A stretch of 64,000 nt of DNA from Lithodes maja. Taxonomy: Eukaryota > Arthropoda > Malacostraca > Decapoda > Lithodidae. The first letter of the stretch is position 1; the number at the start of each line of letters is the position of its first letter. Positions 45,967 through 57,635 of this stretch are shown one piece after another. The stretch is from positions 1-64,000 of the forward strand of contig JBAKBP010007621.1 of NCBI GenBank assembly GCA_037953745.1, read 5' to 3'. The notes beneath the pieces were generated by a model. That model ran no database searches and was not told where the DNA came from. It worked only from the letters and a program-made list of their open reading frames with translations. The position numbers and the translations under genes were made by a program.

Positions 45967-46133
45967 CAAAAATTGCTCACAAGGTGATACAAGCATAAAA
46001 CTTTCCACAATAGTTCACAAAGACCTATTTTACAATTTCAGGGCAGGAGCCACCGAGATTTCAGTGTTGCATAGCAACGGTTGCTAGGCAAATCATTTTC
46101 CTTAGCAACCGGCAGCAACAATGCAGTTTCTGG
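45967..46133. repeat. Left TIR of the 4.9-kb transposon
   Basis: It starts at CAAAAATTGCTCACAAGG and ends at AATGCAGTTTCTG. The inner part contains GCATAGCAACGGTTGCTAGG, whose GTTGCTA/TAGCAAC pieces can also pair within one arm. Confidence 0.8.
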
Positions 46134-46276
46134 AAAACTGTGAGGTGCTATGGTTTTTTCTCAACTCCTTGTTCTAAAAAACATGTAGCATTGCATTTGG
46201 AGATCATATACAAGAATTATGTGGCATAAAATCAATGTAGGGCAAGTCAGGCTATAAAAATGCCACTCCTAAAGCT

Positions 46277-49200
46277 TCAGACACTGTTGTCACAGTCACT
46301 TTTGCATTTGCAGTAGGCTGTGCATTTTAGATGCGCATCAACACATTTGCAGTCTGTGCATCCTCCTCGGCAAGAACACTTCAGTAGTTCTGGGCAGGTT
46401 GCACTGGCTTCGGGCAAGTTAGACCACAGAGGCCTCCACTTTTCTGGGCAAGTCCATCCCCACTCACTTGGAGAGGGCAACTGTCGTTCTGGCACCGTGG
46501 TGCAGCCCCAGTGGTGCCCACCTTGTAGTTCTGCCCTCTTCATGTGTTGCTGTAGAGCAGCCTTGGTTGGAGGTAGACATGATATCTGACGTCCTTTGTG
46601 GATGAACAGATTCTTTCTGACTTCATTGATGGAACGAGAAGTTGCTGTCCTGTCATAGAGTCGAATGGTGAAGTACTCCAGAGAAGCTTCAGTCGCTTCA
46701 CCAATTTGTTCAGGTGCATTGTGCAGCTCATAGAATGTCGCAGTAAATTCATCATGTGCCTCCCACACTTTCCATGCAGTCTTCTTTCCCACCTGGACCA
46801 GATGGGACACGGTATAACAACCTGTATAAGCATGGAACACAGGCAGTGCCAAGGATCTTTCTGTGCCAAGTGAAGCACATATTTCATGAGCTGGGATGTA
46901 CCTAAAGTCCTTTCCACAACCAAAGGCAATCCAGAGTTCTATCTGCTATCTCTGAGCCAGCTGCTGTACGACTGCCACTGCCAATACTACCACGTCAGTG
47001 TCCACAGTTCGAACAAGGATCTTGTGGAAGCCCTGCATAACAGCATCACTGACATGCACCATGATCCTCGAGTCTGCCTCCTCATGGTTGCAGGGAGCAA
47101 TGTTGCTGGTGTCTCGTGTAGGTAAGCATAGCACATTGGCACCATCAGTAACAATGAGAGTCTGGTCTCCTGATGCATTTTCCAGCAGTTCCTTGTTCAG
47201 GAATGTAAACAGGTCTGTCTTGTTGTTGGCCAAGCGAAGGAACTGCTGCCAGTTCTTTGGTGTTGGGCTAGACGCCCCAACTCGTCTGCGCTGAATAGGA
47301 CCAGTGACACGTTGTTCTCTTGTCTGTAACTTGAGGCTGTTATCGAAGTACTGGTCCCAGACAACATCCACTCTCAGAGCCTGACTTTGAGCATTGTTTA
47401 TGTATGGAAGAAAGACCTTGGCAGCATAGTCTCCAAATGTCTTGCAGCCCTCAGGTCTAAGAAAGTGAACAAGTGCCGCACCATCCATGATTCGCACTTC
47501 AGTCTCTGGTGTCACATCATTTGATGACCCTACTTTCTTTTCAAGACATTCTATGAGATCAGACTTCTTCCCTGGACGTAGCTGCCCATAGGCAGACAGA
47601 GATGGAGGAAATGGGAGGTTTTCATGATTGAAGAAATTGTTCAAGTCACCTTTCCTTGTCTGACATGCAACATAGACTTGCAAACAGCGAAGATTCACTT
47701 TTGAGGAGACTGACTTTGTCCCCTGATTTGTTTGATCGTTTGCCTTGGACATTGAACAGTACCACCTTGTTCCTGGTAATTGTTGCTGTGATTGGCTTAG
47801 TATTTGTTCTGAGCCGCTCTTCCACAAATGTTGCATACTGCTCCTGACCCTTTGATGCGAGAGTGGTTAGACACTCGACTGACTGCTCATCCATGATGTC
47901 CTTTGTATGGAGTCTGAGAAGGTCCTGCCCTTCCTCCTCAAATGGGCTCCCCATGTCCTCCATTACACTAACTACCGCCTGAGCCTGTCCAGCAAACAAC
48001 TTCTGGGTTGACCGGGTTTGTTCATGATGGTTTCTTTGCCCAGAACTTTGTTGTTTCCCTACCATGGTCGCTTCAAACTCAGAAATTACTCTGACAAGTT
48101 CTGGTCCTGCCACTGCCCATCTCAAGAGGGAGTTTGCATCCTGGGTAAGCCCGATGATTCCGCCTTCATCCTTCATTACTCCATTGTTTTGTTCATGGCA
48201 GTGATCGACAGCAATGAGGGAGAATTTTCTCTGGGATTTTGCCACAACAAACTTGCCTTGCTGAAATTCTTTGGCAACATCTGGATGAGTGTGAGATAGA
48301 CTGCTCATGTCACGCACATGTACGGACATCCAACGTGCGTAGTGGGTGTGGTTGAGACTGAAGAACCAAGGTGTCAATTTCTTCAATGTATCCACATACA
48401 AATCAAAGTCACCAGTACGTAGTGATCGCACAAATGTGAACAAGAGAAGTTCCAGCTCTAGACTCGTATGCCAGTGAACTGAGGACTTTCAGCTTTTCGC
48501 CGTTCACACCATGTGCTGAAAGTGTCTGTGGATTCTTCGGAATTGTTTGCAACATATCCATCATAAGCCTTCTTGAGAAGGATGTACAATGCACATGCAG
48601 TGACTTGGTGAGCATGACGGGTTCGAGTCACATGTGATGCCTTCAGGAAGGACTCAGCAATGCCTGGTGTGACAACATCAGCTTCCTGGAGAACTTCCAC
48701 CCAACCACTTCCATCAAGCCAATGACCCAAAGCTTTCAAGCCTGTCATTTCAGTGTGTAGACCCCCCATAAGCATTACAAACTTGTCCTCACCATACAGT
48801 TCGGACATATTCCATTGCAGCTTCTTCAGTGTAGCATACAGAGGTTGGTCCCCACTAATCACTGGAGTCTGGCCAGGGTTGAGGTGATGAACTGCTGACT
48901 TCACCACTTCCATGCAATGCCGAAGCATAGATGGTGAGCTGGCTTCCTCAACAAAGAGAGGCATCATGGCATTCACAGATGGCAGAATGTCTGGGTCTGG
49001 CACTCTGCTGGCATGGTATGCTGCCCAAGACAAAGTCGCCTCTGCTGATATGTCATCTGCATGATGTTTCTCAACATGACTCAGCCAGTCATATTCCTTG
49101 TCCATGTCCTTGGTCAAAGGGGTGTTGGAAGAAGCCAGGTCTGCAGGGATGGGTGGGACAAAGACGTCATTTTTTGGCAACCGTGTTGGTTTCAGTTCAG

Positions 49201-50640
49201 TGTACGAAAGGGGCAAGTCGCTCATTTTCCTCAACCCCCTCTCTTGAGTTATTGAATTAGTGAATCCTTGGCCATTGTCTTCATCTTCACAGACATCTCG
49301 CGGAGTGAGATTCTGGAACAAGGACAAGCTGGTGCCATGGAATGAACTTGTAGATGTCGCAGAGCTAGGGTTGTGGCCGATGTTGTCTGTAGCACTGGTG
49401 ATGAAATGCCCTTTGCGAAGTTGAGGAGGACAGACTGTGCCAATCTGATGGTAATAGTCACAGACGTTATTACCCAATGATGTGATCAAGTCCATTGTGC
49501 GGTTGTATGATGCCGACATACCAAGAGTATATAGACTCTCAATCAACTTTCTATCTCTGGTTAGTGCATGAGCCTTAAGACCTACATAGACGGGTAGTGG
49601 CGTTTCACGATCTTTGCTGTGATATACTTGTGGATTTCTCACAGAATCCCTGCGTCTCTTGATGCTGTTGTACACCAACAGCTGAGTAATGGATAGTATT
49701 GGTTGGCTGATAGTTGTGTTGGATGTTTGATCTGTGATGTTTGAACCATTGATAAGCATGCTGACCAGTGACAAAAGGGACCGTGGAACAGACTCCACTT
49801 GGCTGTTATGGCCAAACGATCCAGAGAATGTTACTTTGTGTGCGAAGATGTCCTGTCGGATCATTTCAGCAATTTGGGTCATCATGACACTCTGCTCGTC
49901 TCGATCAGTCTGGTATCCTTCTCGGAGAATAGAGCCAACATCTTCTTCACAAGCCATGAACACATCTCGTCCTTCTTTGTAAGCTTTCATCCTTGGGAGA
50001 TGCATGAGAATGCGGTCTTTCAGATGCTTACTGTTTACTCGTGCAGTAACATCCACTCCAAGTTGATTTAGCCTGTCAGTGTAGAGCTTCACAAGATCTG
50101 CAAGTCTGAACACCTTCACATCCTCATCTTGCCTCTTCTCCTCAATGTAGGAAATCAGCTGAGCCAAAGCAATTCCTTTACATGTCTGGTCATCTGAGGC
50201 ATCCTGATCCTGTGATACCTTTGCACGTGCTCTATTGTACAGGTTTGTAAGGCAGTTTGCATGATACTTTGCCTCCTGGGCAATAAGGTCTCCTGCACTT
50301 AATTTTGCAAGAAGATTTTCATCTTGTAGATCATGTGCGCATTTCCTCACACGAAAATCTAGTTGAAATGTACAGACTTCGCGGAGGTTCTCCTTTGTTT
50401 GCTGCTGGGAACAAAAGAAGCATTTGGGACAATTGCTGCCAACTGTTCCACTTGAGGCAGTATCACCACCACTGCTAGTGCTACGTGTCAAAATTCGTTT
50501 TGAAGCAGTCCCATCTTCCTCAGACTTGTGCTTTCGTTTTGCGCGTTCCAGTTTGGTATGTGAAAACTTCTGATAACAAGATTTGTGCCACTTTGCATTC
50601 TGTTGTGTGCTGACATTCACTCTATTATATAGATATATAT
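46277..50640 (-). pseudogene. Transposon protein with PIN/XPG-like region and Cys-rich tail, broken
   Basis: Pieces in order: 50620-48458 (Cys/His motifs WHKSCYQKF, CPKCFFCSQQQ; TFSTWCERRKAESPQF), 48443-47646 (DLYVDTLKKLTPWFFSL, HYARWMSVHVRDM), 47836-46946 (IMDGAALVHFL, IVTDGANVLC, HEEADSRIMVHV, TVDTDVVVLAV) and 46945-46277 (FGCGKDFRYIPAHEI, FHAYTGCYTVSH). The acidic HEEADSR and DTDVVVLA motifs resemble a PIN/FEN-type nuclease fold. The tail is CSCRGGCTDCKC-like. One-base frame changes lie near 48475 and 47672, and a TAG at 46946-46948 is in frame. No ATG exists at the N-terminal edge, so an upstream exon is likely. Confidence 0.7.
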
Positions 50641-50724
50641 GCTTTTATACATCTTTTGAACCATTTTAGGAGTGAATATAGGAAAATAAATAAAAGTACA
50701 AAGTCATAACACTTCATAGTAGTT

Positions 50725-50890
50725 CAGAAACTGCATCGTTGCTGCCGGTTGCTAAGGAAAATTCTTTGCCTAGCAACCGTCGCTATGCAATACAAAAATC
50801 TCGGTGGCTCCTGCTCTGAAATTGTAAAGTAGGTCCTTGTGAACATTTCCGGGAAGTTTCATGCTTGTATCACCTTGTGAGCAATTCTTG
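50725..50890. repeat. Right TIR of the 4.9-kb transposon
   Basis: This is the inverse of the left TIR, with scattered substitutions; it begins CAGAAACTGCATCGTTGCTG and ends GAGCAATTCTTG. Confidence 0.8.
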
Positions 50891-51340
50891 CACCCATTTC
50901 CTTGACTATAGGGTACATGTTATTTTCCTGTGTCTTTCCTTGTCCAGTAGGTTACCACTCTCATCACTCATCCACTCACTTCCCATTGCAACTCCAATTT
51001 GTCTGCACTGGTTTAACCAGACTTTATTTATAATGTTTCAGTTTGTATTTCCCTTCATTAATTGTATTTTTCTCTGTATTAATCGTAACTGTTATAGGAA
51101 AAAACTTATTCGCGTTACTAAAGAGCTAAAATATCCACTCCACTCCTTTGAATATGTATCGAACCAAAACCAGAATATATTTTTGCTAGTAATGTCCAAA
51201 ATGTTTATATGTGAAAATGTTTTATGTGGTTGTACACTATTTGTTTCTTGCAGGTATACTGATTTAAGGTAAGGCAAAATTCATTAGTACCAATATCCCT
51301 TTAAATATTATGATGCATTTGGCAGTTAATTCTGGCTATC

Positions 51341-51465
51341 ATTAGACGATTGTACACAGTAACAGTCTGTTTAGGAAGGATATGTGAAAATCAAAAGAGT
51401 AGACTATCTCAATTAACCATCTTGACTTCCACATATCTTTCCTAATATGAATAAAATCGTCTAAT
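51341..51465. repeat. Imperfect 125-bp hairpin with TTAGACGAT arms
   Basis: ATTAGACGATTGTACACAGT at the left pairs with AATAAAATCGTCTAAT at the right, and TTAGGAAGGATATGTGAA with TTCCACATATCTTTCCTAA. The same TTAGACGAT and TAGGAAGGA words occur inside the F6 elements. TTAA at 51327 and 51506 may mark an old TTAA element. Confidence 0.65.
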
Positions 51466-52207
51466 CATAACCCGCAAAGAAGCGTGACTGTAACTTGAAA
51501 GTGTTAAGATAATACTTATATGTATACAATCATTTGAATATAATCTAATACAAATCGAACGAAATGTATCCTTATCACACCAGGATGTCCTAAGAATGTA
51601 TGGGCTTAAAATAACGAATTAATATAAATATTGTATTTTACAAAAAGAAGATACCTAATTACTTAAGACATTATAATTAACTTATTGCAGAAGTGTGAGC
51701 ATGCCAAAGCCCTGCAACACAGATCTTCATGGGGAAGTATTTGTATGTTCCTGAACCCCCTTCTCCTTCATGTTTAGTCATTAGTTTTCCAATTCAAAGA
51801 TTCTCGCCCATGTTGTTGTCAATGTTAACCCATACTGTACTGTATGATACAGTAATAAAAGTCCCCAGCAGTCCCAAGCAATGTGGCCAAAATGACAGGA
51901 GAGACCACCTTTTCACCTCAAGAGATGAGGCAAGAATGGATCTATAATTTTTTTTTTTTTTACACAAAAAATAAATAAAAATAAATACAAAAATAGCCTT
52001 GTTACAAGACAAGTACATCACTGACGGCTATAACCGTCGCTGGGACTGGGGAGTTACTTATCTACTGACGGCTATAGCCGTCGCTGGGATTGGACGGGTT
52101 AAGACCTTTCGTGCCATTTAGGTGTCAATATTTTGCTGGCAAGCCATAGCAAGCCTGTAATTTAGGAGGAATATTTCTACCAAAATTGTTTACAAATCTA
52201 TCTCGAA

Positions 52208-52228
52208 GGGGGGGTGGGGGTGGGGGGT
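52208..52228 (+). other. G-rich run, possible G-quadruplex
   Basis: GGGGGGGTGGGGGTGGGGGG contains enough G-tracts for a four-stranded fold. It lies in non-coding DNA. Confidence 0.5.
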
Positions 52229-53674
52229 GCGCTTTGGGATGTTTTTAATTAAACTTAATTGATGTCTACAGTATATAGCAAACTTATACCAATATATATA
52301 TATTTATATATATATAAGGTAAAAAGGCCACCAGCCAATCAACACGCTCCCTTTAACCTTCCCTTTAAACCAGCTGAGTTTGACATTCCAGGCTCCAGGA
52401 GTAAACATGCCACGCCTTCCCGGCCGACCAATCAGAAGCCTCAGTTTTTGGAGCTGACGGCTAGGTGTACCGCCTCACATTTAAACTCGCTTGCATCAGT
52501 GCCATCCCTATACTCCCGTAAGCCACTAAAAAAACATTCGCAACCAGTTTCCAGGAACGTATTATGGAGAGAGAAGAGTGGAGACGAAGGGTAGGAATAT
52601 TCAAATCGCGCGGCCAGAACGTTACATGGCCGAGCGGGCGGCTCCAAGAGCCGCAATAACAACGCTCTCAAGAGGGTGGGGGAGGCTGCCAGGGTTACAT
52701 TCACCTCTCGGGCTCCACTGGGCTAACTTCTTGCAACCCACATTCTCTCTCTCGCTTGGGCACTCAAGGGAACTCGGATCCACTTATTCCAGCCTCCCAG
52801 CTCTCATCACTTGTTCCAGTAAAGTCCACCTCGGGCCTAGCATCGCTCTTCCCTGCTAGGCAGATACACCTTTAGTATCCGGCCGCCTGTCGTCACATTG
52901 CTGGCTTGCATACCTACTGCCAAGCGGTTCAAGAGGGACGACAAAAAGTAGATGGGAGCGAAGATTTCCAGTTGAGCTATTGGCCGGCTCTGAGGTGGTG
53001 AAAGAAAGAGAGAAAATGCTTGACTAACCCAGTGGTTCCATAAATAATAATTGATGTGTTCTTATAGGACACACTAAAGAGAAAGATACTAGACTTACGT
53101 ACATAAATAAAATGATGATGTGTTAATAGGATAATAGTTATTCTTGATACAGAAGGCTTCATGCCGATTAGCTATCAATAGTATAGGATCTGGTAGGACA
53201 GCAAATAGATATTAAAATTAAAGTAAGAGGGGATAATTCTTAAATAGATAAGCAACTATAAGGCTCAGGGGAAGTAAAGAATAGTTGCAATTAGATCAGC
53301 TTTAGTTTGAGAAATAGGTAGGGAGGCACTAGCCCGTATGATCTACGAAATCTTTTGTTATAAAGGAAACATTATCAATTATATTGTTTGAAGGAATATT
53401 CGGTCAGTTTCGTGGTAAGCGTTACGAGCATTAAGTCCAGGATAATAATGTAATCATAGAATCTATGTAGAGGATTAAAGCGGTGAATCTTGTTCTTGTA
53501 GGGGTTTTGAGGTACTGATCATAGCCATTTACTGAGTTTTATTATTGAATAGGTGGCATACGTGCCATATGACTTATTGGTAACAGGGTTAAGAGAACAT
53601 ATAATTGTTTATTATGTTCCTTCCAACAACCAACTATACTCCTAAAATCGATTAATGAAATTTACAAACACATG

Positions 53675-53745
53675 TGGCAGTCCGTGGATTCGAACCCAGG
53701 ATGCTCACACCGAAAATCAAAACCTTATGCATCGCATCACAAAGA
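53675..53745 (-). other. tRNA-like relic
   Basis: On the minus strand CCTGGGTTCGAATCCACGGA is a good T-arm/B-box match and is followed by CTGCCA. The upstream A-box region (GATGCGATGCATAAGG) is poor and the anticodon arm is not clear. It is likely a tRNA pseudogene or SINE head rather than a working tRNA. Confidence 0.45.
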
Positions 53746-53752
53746 AAGTGAG

Positions 53753-53990
53753 TCGAAGAGTGCTTTAGATAGAGCAATCGAGGTCAAGTGTAGTAACGCC
53801 CTGGTCTTGTGAGTAAATATATTTTATAGGGTTAAGAGAACATATTATCTAAGAGTGTTATTGATAGGGCAATAATTGAGGTCAAGTGTAGTAACGACCT
53901 GGTCTGTTGAGTAAATATATTGTATAGGGTTAAGAGACTATAAATTCTAAAAGTATCAGAGGTAGTAACGCCCTGGTCTCTGAGTAGACA
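53753..53990. repeat. About 97-bp tandem repeat, 2.5 units
   Basis: Units at 53753, 53850 and 53947 share GTAGTAACGCCCTGGTCT, GAGTAAATATATT and ATAGGGTTAAGAGA. The third unit is partial and continues into GAGTAGACACGG-like copies near 53980 and 54081. Confidence 0.75.
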
Positions 53991-54917
53991 CGGTAGAGCT
54001 CAGTAAAGTGATTTTTATTTTGGAGTTTATTTAAGAATAAATCTCTTGTTCTATATAGGGAAATAAAGGTCAGATCTCTGGAGTAGACACAGCAGGGCCC
54101 GGTAGAACTATTGTAGGGGATAATATGGCCAAAGGTTATCTCTTACCACACCAATCGAAATATAAAATTAATAAACATAAATAAAAATAAAGTCTGAGAT
54201 AGCCTACCTTATGGTATGAACTATGGTAGCCTATCTCTCAGGATGCCCTAACTAAACATTGTATCAATGGCCATGTATATCAATGACTTAGCTATACTAG
54301 GGTCCTGGTGTAGTTCCGAGGATTCCGGCTTCGGTAGACCAGGGTTAAAGGGTCAGGACTCCGGGCTTGGCGCGGGGATTGTGGTGGAGGAGATCACGGG
54401 ACACGTCTCTACCGTTCAAAAGTTTACTAGCGTCTGATCGGAACTTCAATTTCCGCCTCTTAAATAAACTATATATTAATTCGTTACCAAGGGTTCATTC
54501 CTTCTTCACTTTATCCTATAAATGAGAAATAAGCATTTAATTATATAAATACTAATATACATATCGTTTCACAACGATTTAGTAAACATATTATCCAGGC
54601 GATCCGGATAGTACAGCAAGCTGTCGATCGCGCCTACAAGTGTGGGAATTTCAAAACTGCTACCGAATACAGTACCTCTTAATCTAATCATACAAGGTTT
54701 TATAACTAAATTAACTTGGCCAAGGTAATCTTACACAGTACTAAATTACTTAATATTAATTATGCTCTACAATATATACAATCACCGGGTTCTGGTAGGA
54801 AATTGTTCACTGTAGTGAGGTTACCCTATCGGAAGGTTGTTGCCAACAGTCCCCAGATACCGGTGTAGTCAATTTATTTCTCACAGATTGGGGCCCGGCG
54901 AAGTATGATGTGTTGCA

Positions 54918-55693
54918 TCATGTTATATCACCTGCGGCTAACAAATCACGCCAATTTCTTCTAGACCCCGCAGCAGCTGCTCGTTGTCGTCTTGGGCTCC
55001 CTATTACTATGGGTTGCTGTTCGTCCTCCGGTGGGATGGCGAGTTCCATAGGTATGAGCCGATCTACAGTTCTGAGAGTGGTTTGTCCTCGAGATACAAC
55101 CTTAACGGTTCTGATAACCCCTTCAGAATCAGGATAGACTTCTTGGATCCTTGCTAAGGGCCATTTAGAATGAGGTTGGTCCATTTTCAACAAGACTATG
55201 TCTCCCACTTCAGGTTTGTGACAGTTACTAGCAGAATTCGCACCATAATACCTCTCCCGTAGGCTCAAGATATACTCTGATGCCCAATGTTTGTTCCAGG
55301 CATCCTGCATTTTGCAGAGTTTATGGTAGCTTCGTCGCAAGTGTGAATCTGCTTCATTAACGGAGGGATCCACTAATTCCTCGGTCACGTCCAAACGGGG
55401 GACTGGGTCCAATCGTCTACCATATAATAAATGAGCCAGTGTTAAGGCCTCAATTTCCAGATTGGAGTCATCTTGATACGTTAGTGGTCGATTATTTACT
55501 CTGGTTTCTGTCTTGGTGACAACAGTTCTTAACTCATCCAAGGTGACCTTGGACTTGTGAAGAACCCTTTTCAGGCACGATTTCACGATACCTATCATTC
55601 TCTCTGTAAATCCATTTTGCCAAGGGGCTCTGGGAGTTGTGAATGACCAATAACAATTTCTAGAATCCAACATTTGCTGTACTGCGTTGCTTT
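54918..55693 (-). pseudogene. BEL integrase, C-terminal part
   Basis: It contains APWQNGFTERMIGIVKSCLK with the third catalytic Glu (in TERM), LTYQDDSNLEIEALTLAHLL and the BEL-specific C-terminal fold (VGDIVLLKMDQPHSKWPLAR). It ends at a stop at 54918-54920. It is separated from the upstream half by the nested insertion and joins it in phase once that is removed with one TTAA. This part is open. Confidence 0.88.
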
Positions 55694-55771
55694 TTAACCC
55701 TTGTCTATCGGGGCCCGACTTAAGTCCGTATCTAAAAATCTGGACTATGTTTTTTTTTTTTTTTTTTTTTT

Positions 55772-56259
55772 TTAACACCTTACGAGCGGCCTATGCGGTT
55801 TATTTATATGTACCGCCCAGCGGGGTGTTTTTAGCCAAAATAGGGCTGTTTATGTGATCATTTTCATGCCTAAATAAGACCCAGAACGTAAAACAAGTAT
55901 CTATCCCTGAAAGGGCATAAACAGAGCTTTCGAATGACACCATAACGATCCTTTTATGATGGCTAGTTTTCTTGCAATAACCGTGCAACGCGAGTGCAAA
56001 AAGCATGTAATTAGGCACTTTCCCCATACAATTCCGTATATAGCGAGTGAGAGAGGGAGGGAGGAGGTGGGATTCGTGTCAGTAGGTTCGCCGCGGTGGT
56101 CTGGAGCAGTCATACGCTCGCTACTCTCCTGCCACCACTTGTCTCTCTCTCTCAGCCACATTACGTGCTGAAATTGCCACACGATATATGTCGAGCACCG
56201 CCACATAGTCCAGCTTTATTTAACTCGACTTATGTTGCGCCCCGACATTTAAGGGTTAA
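55772..56259 (+). mobile_element. TTAA-bounded MITE, family F2, inner copy, 488 bp
   Basis: TTAA flanks are at 55772-55775 and 56256-56259, with ends TTAACACCTTACGAGCGGCC and GACATTTAAGGGTTAA. It sits at the junction between the LINE-B 3' UTR and its poly(A), and points opposite to the outer copy. It is non-coding. Confidence 0.88.
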
Positions 56260-57635
56260 GGAGACAATGAACGGAGGAAGGAAAAACACAGATAAAACAA
56301 AAAGGTCCATGTGCCTAAAGGCATCCTCCATTCATAAAATGTTTGTAACAACTGGATTTAAACATTTGTAGATTGTAAGTTTGTGGAAAGCAATTCGAGG
56401 GAAGTGAATTCCAAAGAGTAGTAGCTCTGGGGATAAATGAATTCTGATAAGCAGAAGTTCTGCATTGTGGAGGAGAAAGTGTAAATTCATGGGCGCTCTC
56501 AGCTGCCCTAGTTCTACGGGGAAAGATGTGGAGAGGCGGCACAATTGAAGCAAGTTCCTCGGAACAATTGCTGTGAAAATATCTGTAGAATAATGCAAGG
56601 GATGCAACGTTTCTTCGTATGGATAATGTAGGAAGGTCCTGTGTGATTGCAGGGTTATTGATTAATCTAATAGCTTTATTTTGAATTTTGTCCAACTGCC
56701 TCAATGCAACCACTCCACTTCCACCCCACAGAGGTGAACAGTAATCCATCTGAGAACGCACATGACTTTTATATATCACGGCCAACTGCTCGTCAGTGAA
56801 GAATTCTCGAACTCTGTACAGGAGTCCCAGTTTTTTAGAGGCATTCTTAGCAATGCTTCTAACATGATGTGTCCAGCTCAAGTTAGTAGTTAATGTTACA
56901 CCGAGAATGTCAATACTAGGGGAAGTGGGAATATTTACATCATTAAAAAATATATGGGAGTCAGTGAGATTCTGTCGGTTAGAAAATTGAATGTATTTGG
57001 TTTTCTGTGCATTAAAGGAAACTAGATTCTTTTGTCCCCATCCATTAATTCTAGAAAGGTCCTGGTTCAGAGAAATTGCAGTGTTAATTTTTGAATTTAT
57101 AAGATCGGGTTGGGTGACAGAATTGGTAAATGTGAAGGAACTGTGGAGTGTTGAGTCATCTGCGTAGGAATGTATTGGATTATGAGTGGTAGATATGAGA
57201 TCATTGATATGAATGAGGAACAGAATTGGGGCCAAAACTGATTCCTGGGGAACACCAGCATTTATTGAGTGAAATTGAGAATAAAGGCCATCTACCATAA
57301 CACATATTTTTCTGTTATGAAGATAAGAAGAAATTAGTGGAACTAATGATGCAAGGCCGTAGTGTGACATCTTCGACAATAAGGATTGATGCCAGACTCT
57401 ATCAAATGCCTTTGATATATCCAGTGCTATTGTATGTGTTTCACCATGTTGGTCTGTAGCTTGGTTGATTTGATGCGTAAGAAGGCAAAGCATGTCTGCA
57501 GTTGATCGACATCGTCTAAAACCATATTGCCTATCACTGATTAATTTATTATTCTCAAGATGCTTAATTATGTGATTATTTAATATAATTTCAAAGACTT
57601 TACCAAGAGTGGAAGTTATAGCTATTGGTCTGTAA
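56260..57635 (-). mobile_element. LINE-B (Jockey/I-like), 5'-truncated
   Basis: It enters the RT domain at YRPIAITSTLGKV, with a short 3' UTR and a poly(A) tract (seen as T-run at 55750-55773, beyond the inner F2). It is related to LINE-A at protein level but clearly a separate family. It interrupts the outer F2 element near its right-hand end. Confidence 0.85.
56315..57635 (-). CDS. LINE-B reverse transcriptase, truncated but open
   Basis: About 440 codons run without a stop from the truncation edge to the stop at 56315-56317. Motifs: RQYGFRRCRSTADML, ALDISKAFDRVWHQ (first catalytic Asp), NAGVPQESVLAPILFL and YADDSTLHSSF (catalytic Asp pair), then LGVTLTTNLSWTHHV and DYCSPLWGGSG. GVPQES replaces the usual GVPQGS. 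The endonuclease and N-terminus are missing, so the copy could not move on its own. The intact frame suggests recent insertion. Confidence 0.85.

Larger units (their letters stand above)
45967..50890 (-). mobile_element. Large TIR DNA transposon, possibly Academ-like, 4924 bp
   Basis: Terminal inverted repeats of about 167 bp lie at 45967-46133 and 50725-50890; both contain TTGCTCACAAGGTGATACAA, GCAGGAGCCACCGAGATTT and CCTTAGCAACCGGCAGCAAC. They enclose a single degenerate minus-strand protein of about 1400 codons with an N-terminal Cys/His region, a long helical middle and a nuclease-like C-terminal part. No TSD is evident from the edges chosen. Academ (XPG-bearing branch) is the best guess; I cannot confirm the family by search. 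Confidence 0.6.
50891..52887. other. Non-coding DNA with small structured repeats
   Basis: No gene is visible. It contains a hairpin (51341-51465), two copies of CTGACGGCTATAGCCGTCGC (52022 and 52065, the first with one change), a G-rich run at 52208-52228, and a GC-richer stretch from 52320 leading to the BEL LTR. Proline/serine-rich frames near 52441-52859 lack a domain. Confidence 0.5.
52888..54885 (-). repeat. Probable BEL 3' LTR, about 2.0 kb
   Basis: The inner edge is placed at TTTATTTCTCACA (54885), directly beside CGCCGGGCCCCAATC (minus strand), a junction common in BEL elements. The outer edge is placed at TGTCGTCACATTGC (52888) so that the unit is TG...CA. The 5' LTR is outside the window, so the outer edge cannot be verified here. 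The interior includes a tandem repeat and a tRNA-like relic. Confidence 0.45.

Noticed and set aside
51827..52101. Possible TTAA element from TTAACCCATACTG to GGACGGGTTAA
   Set aside because: Both edges have TTAA, but the termini are not inverted repeats and no second copy is present in the window.
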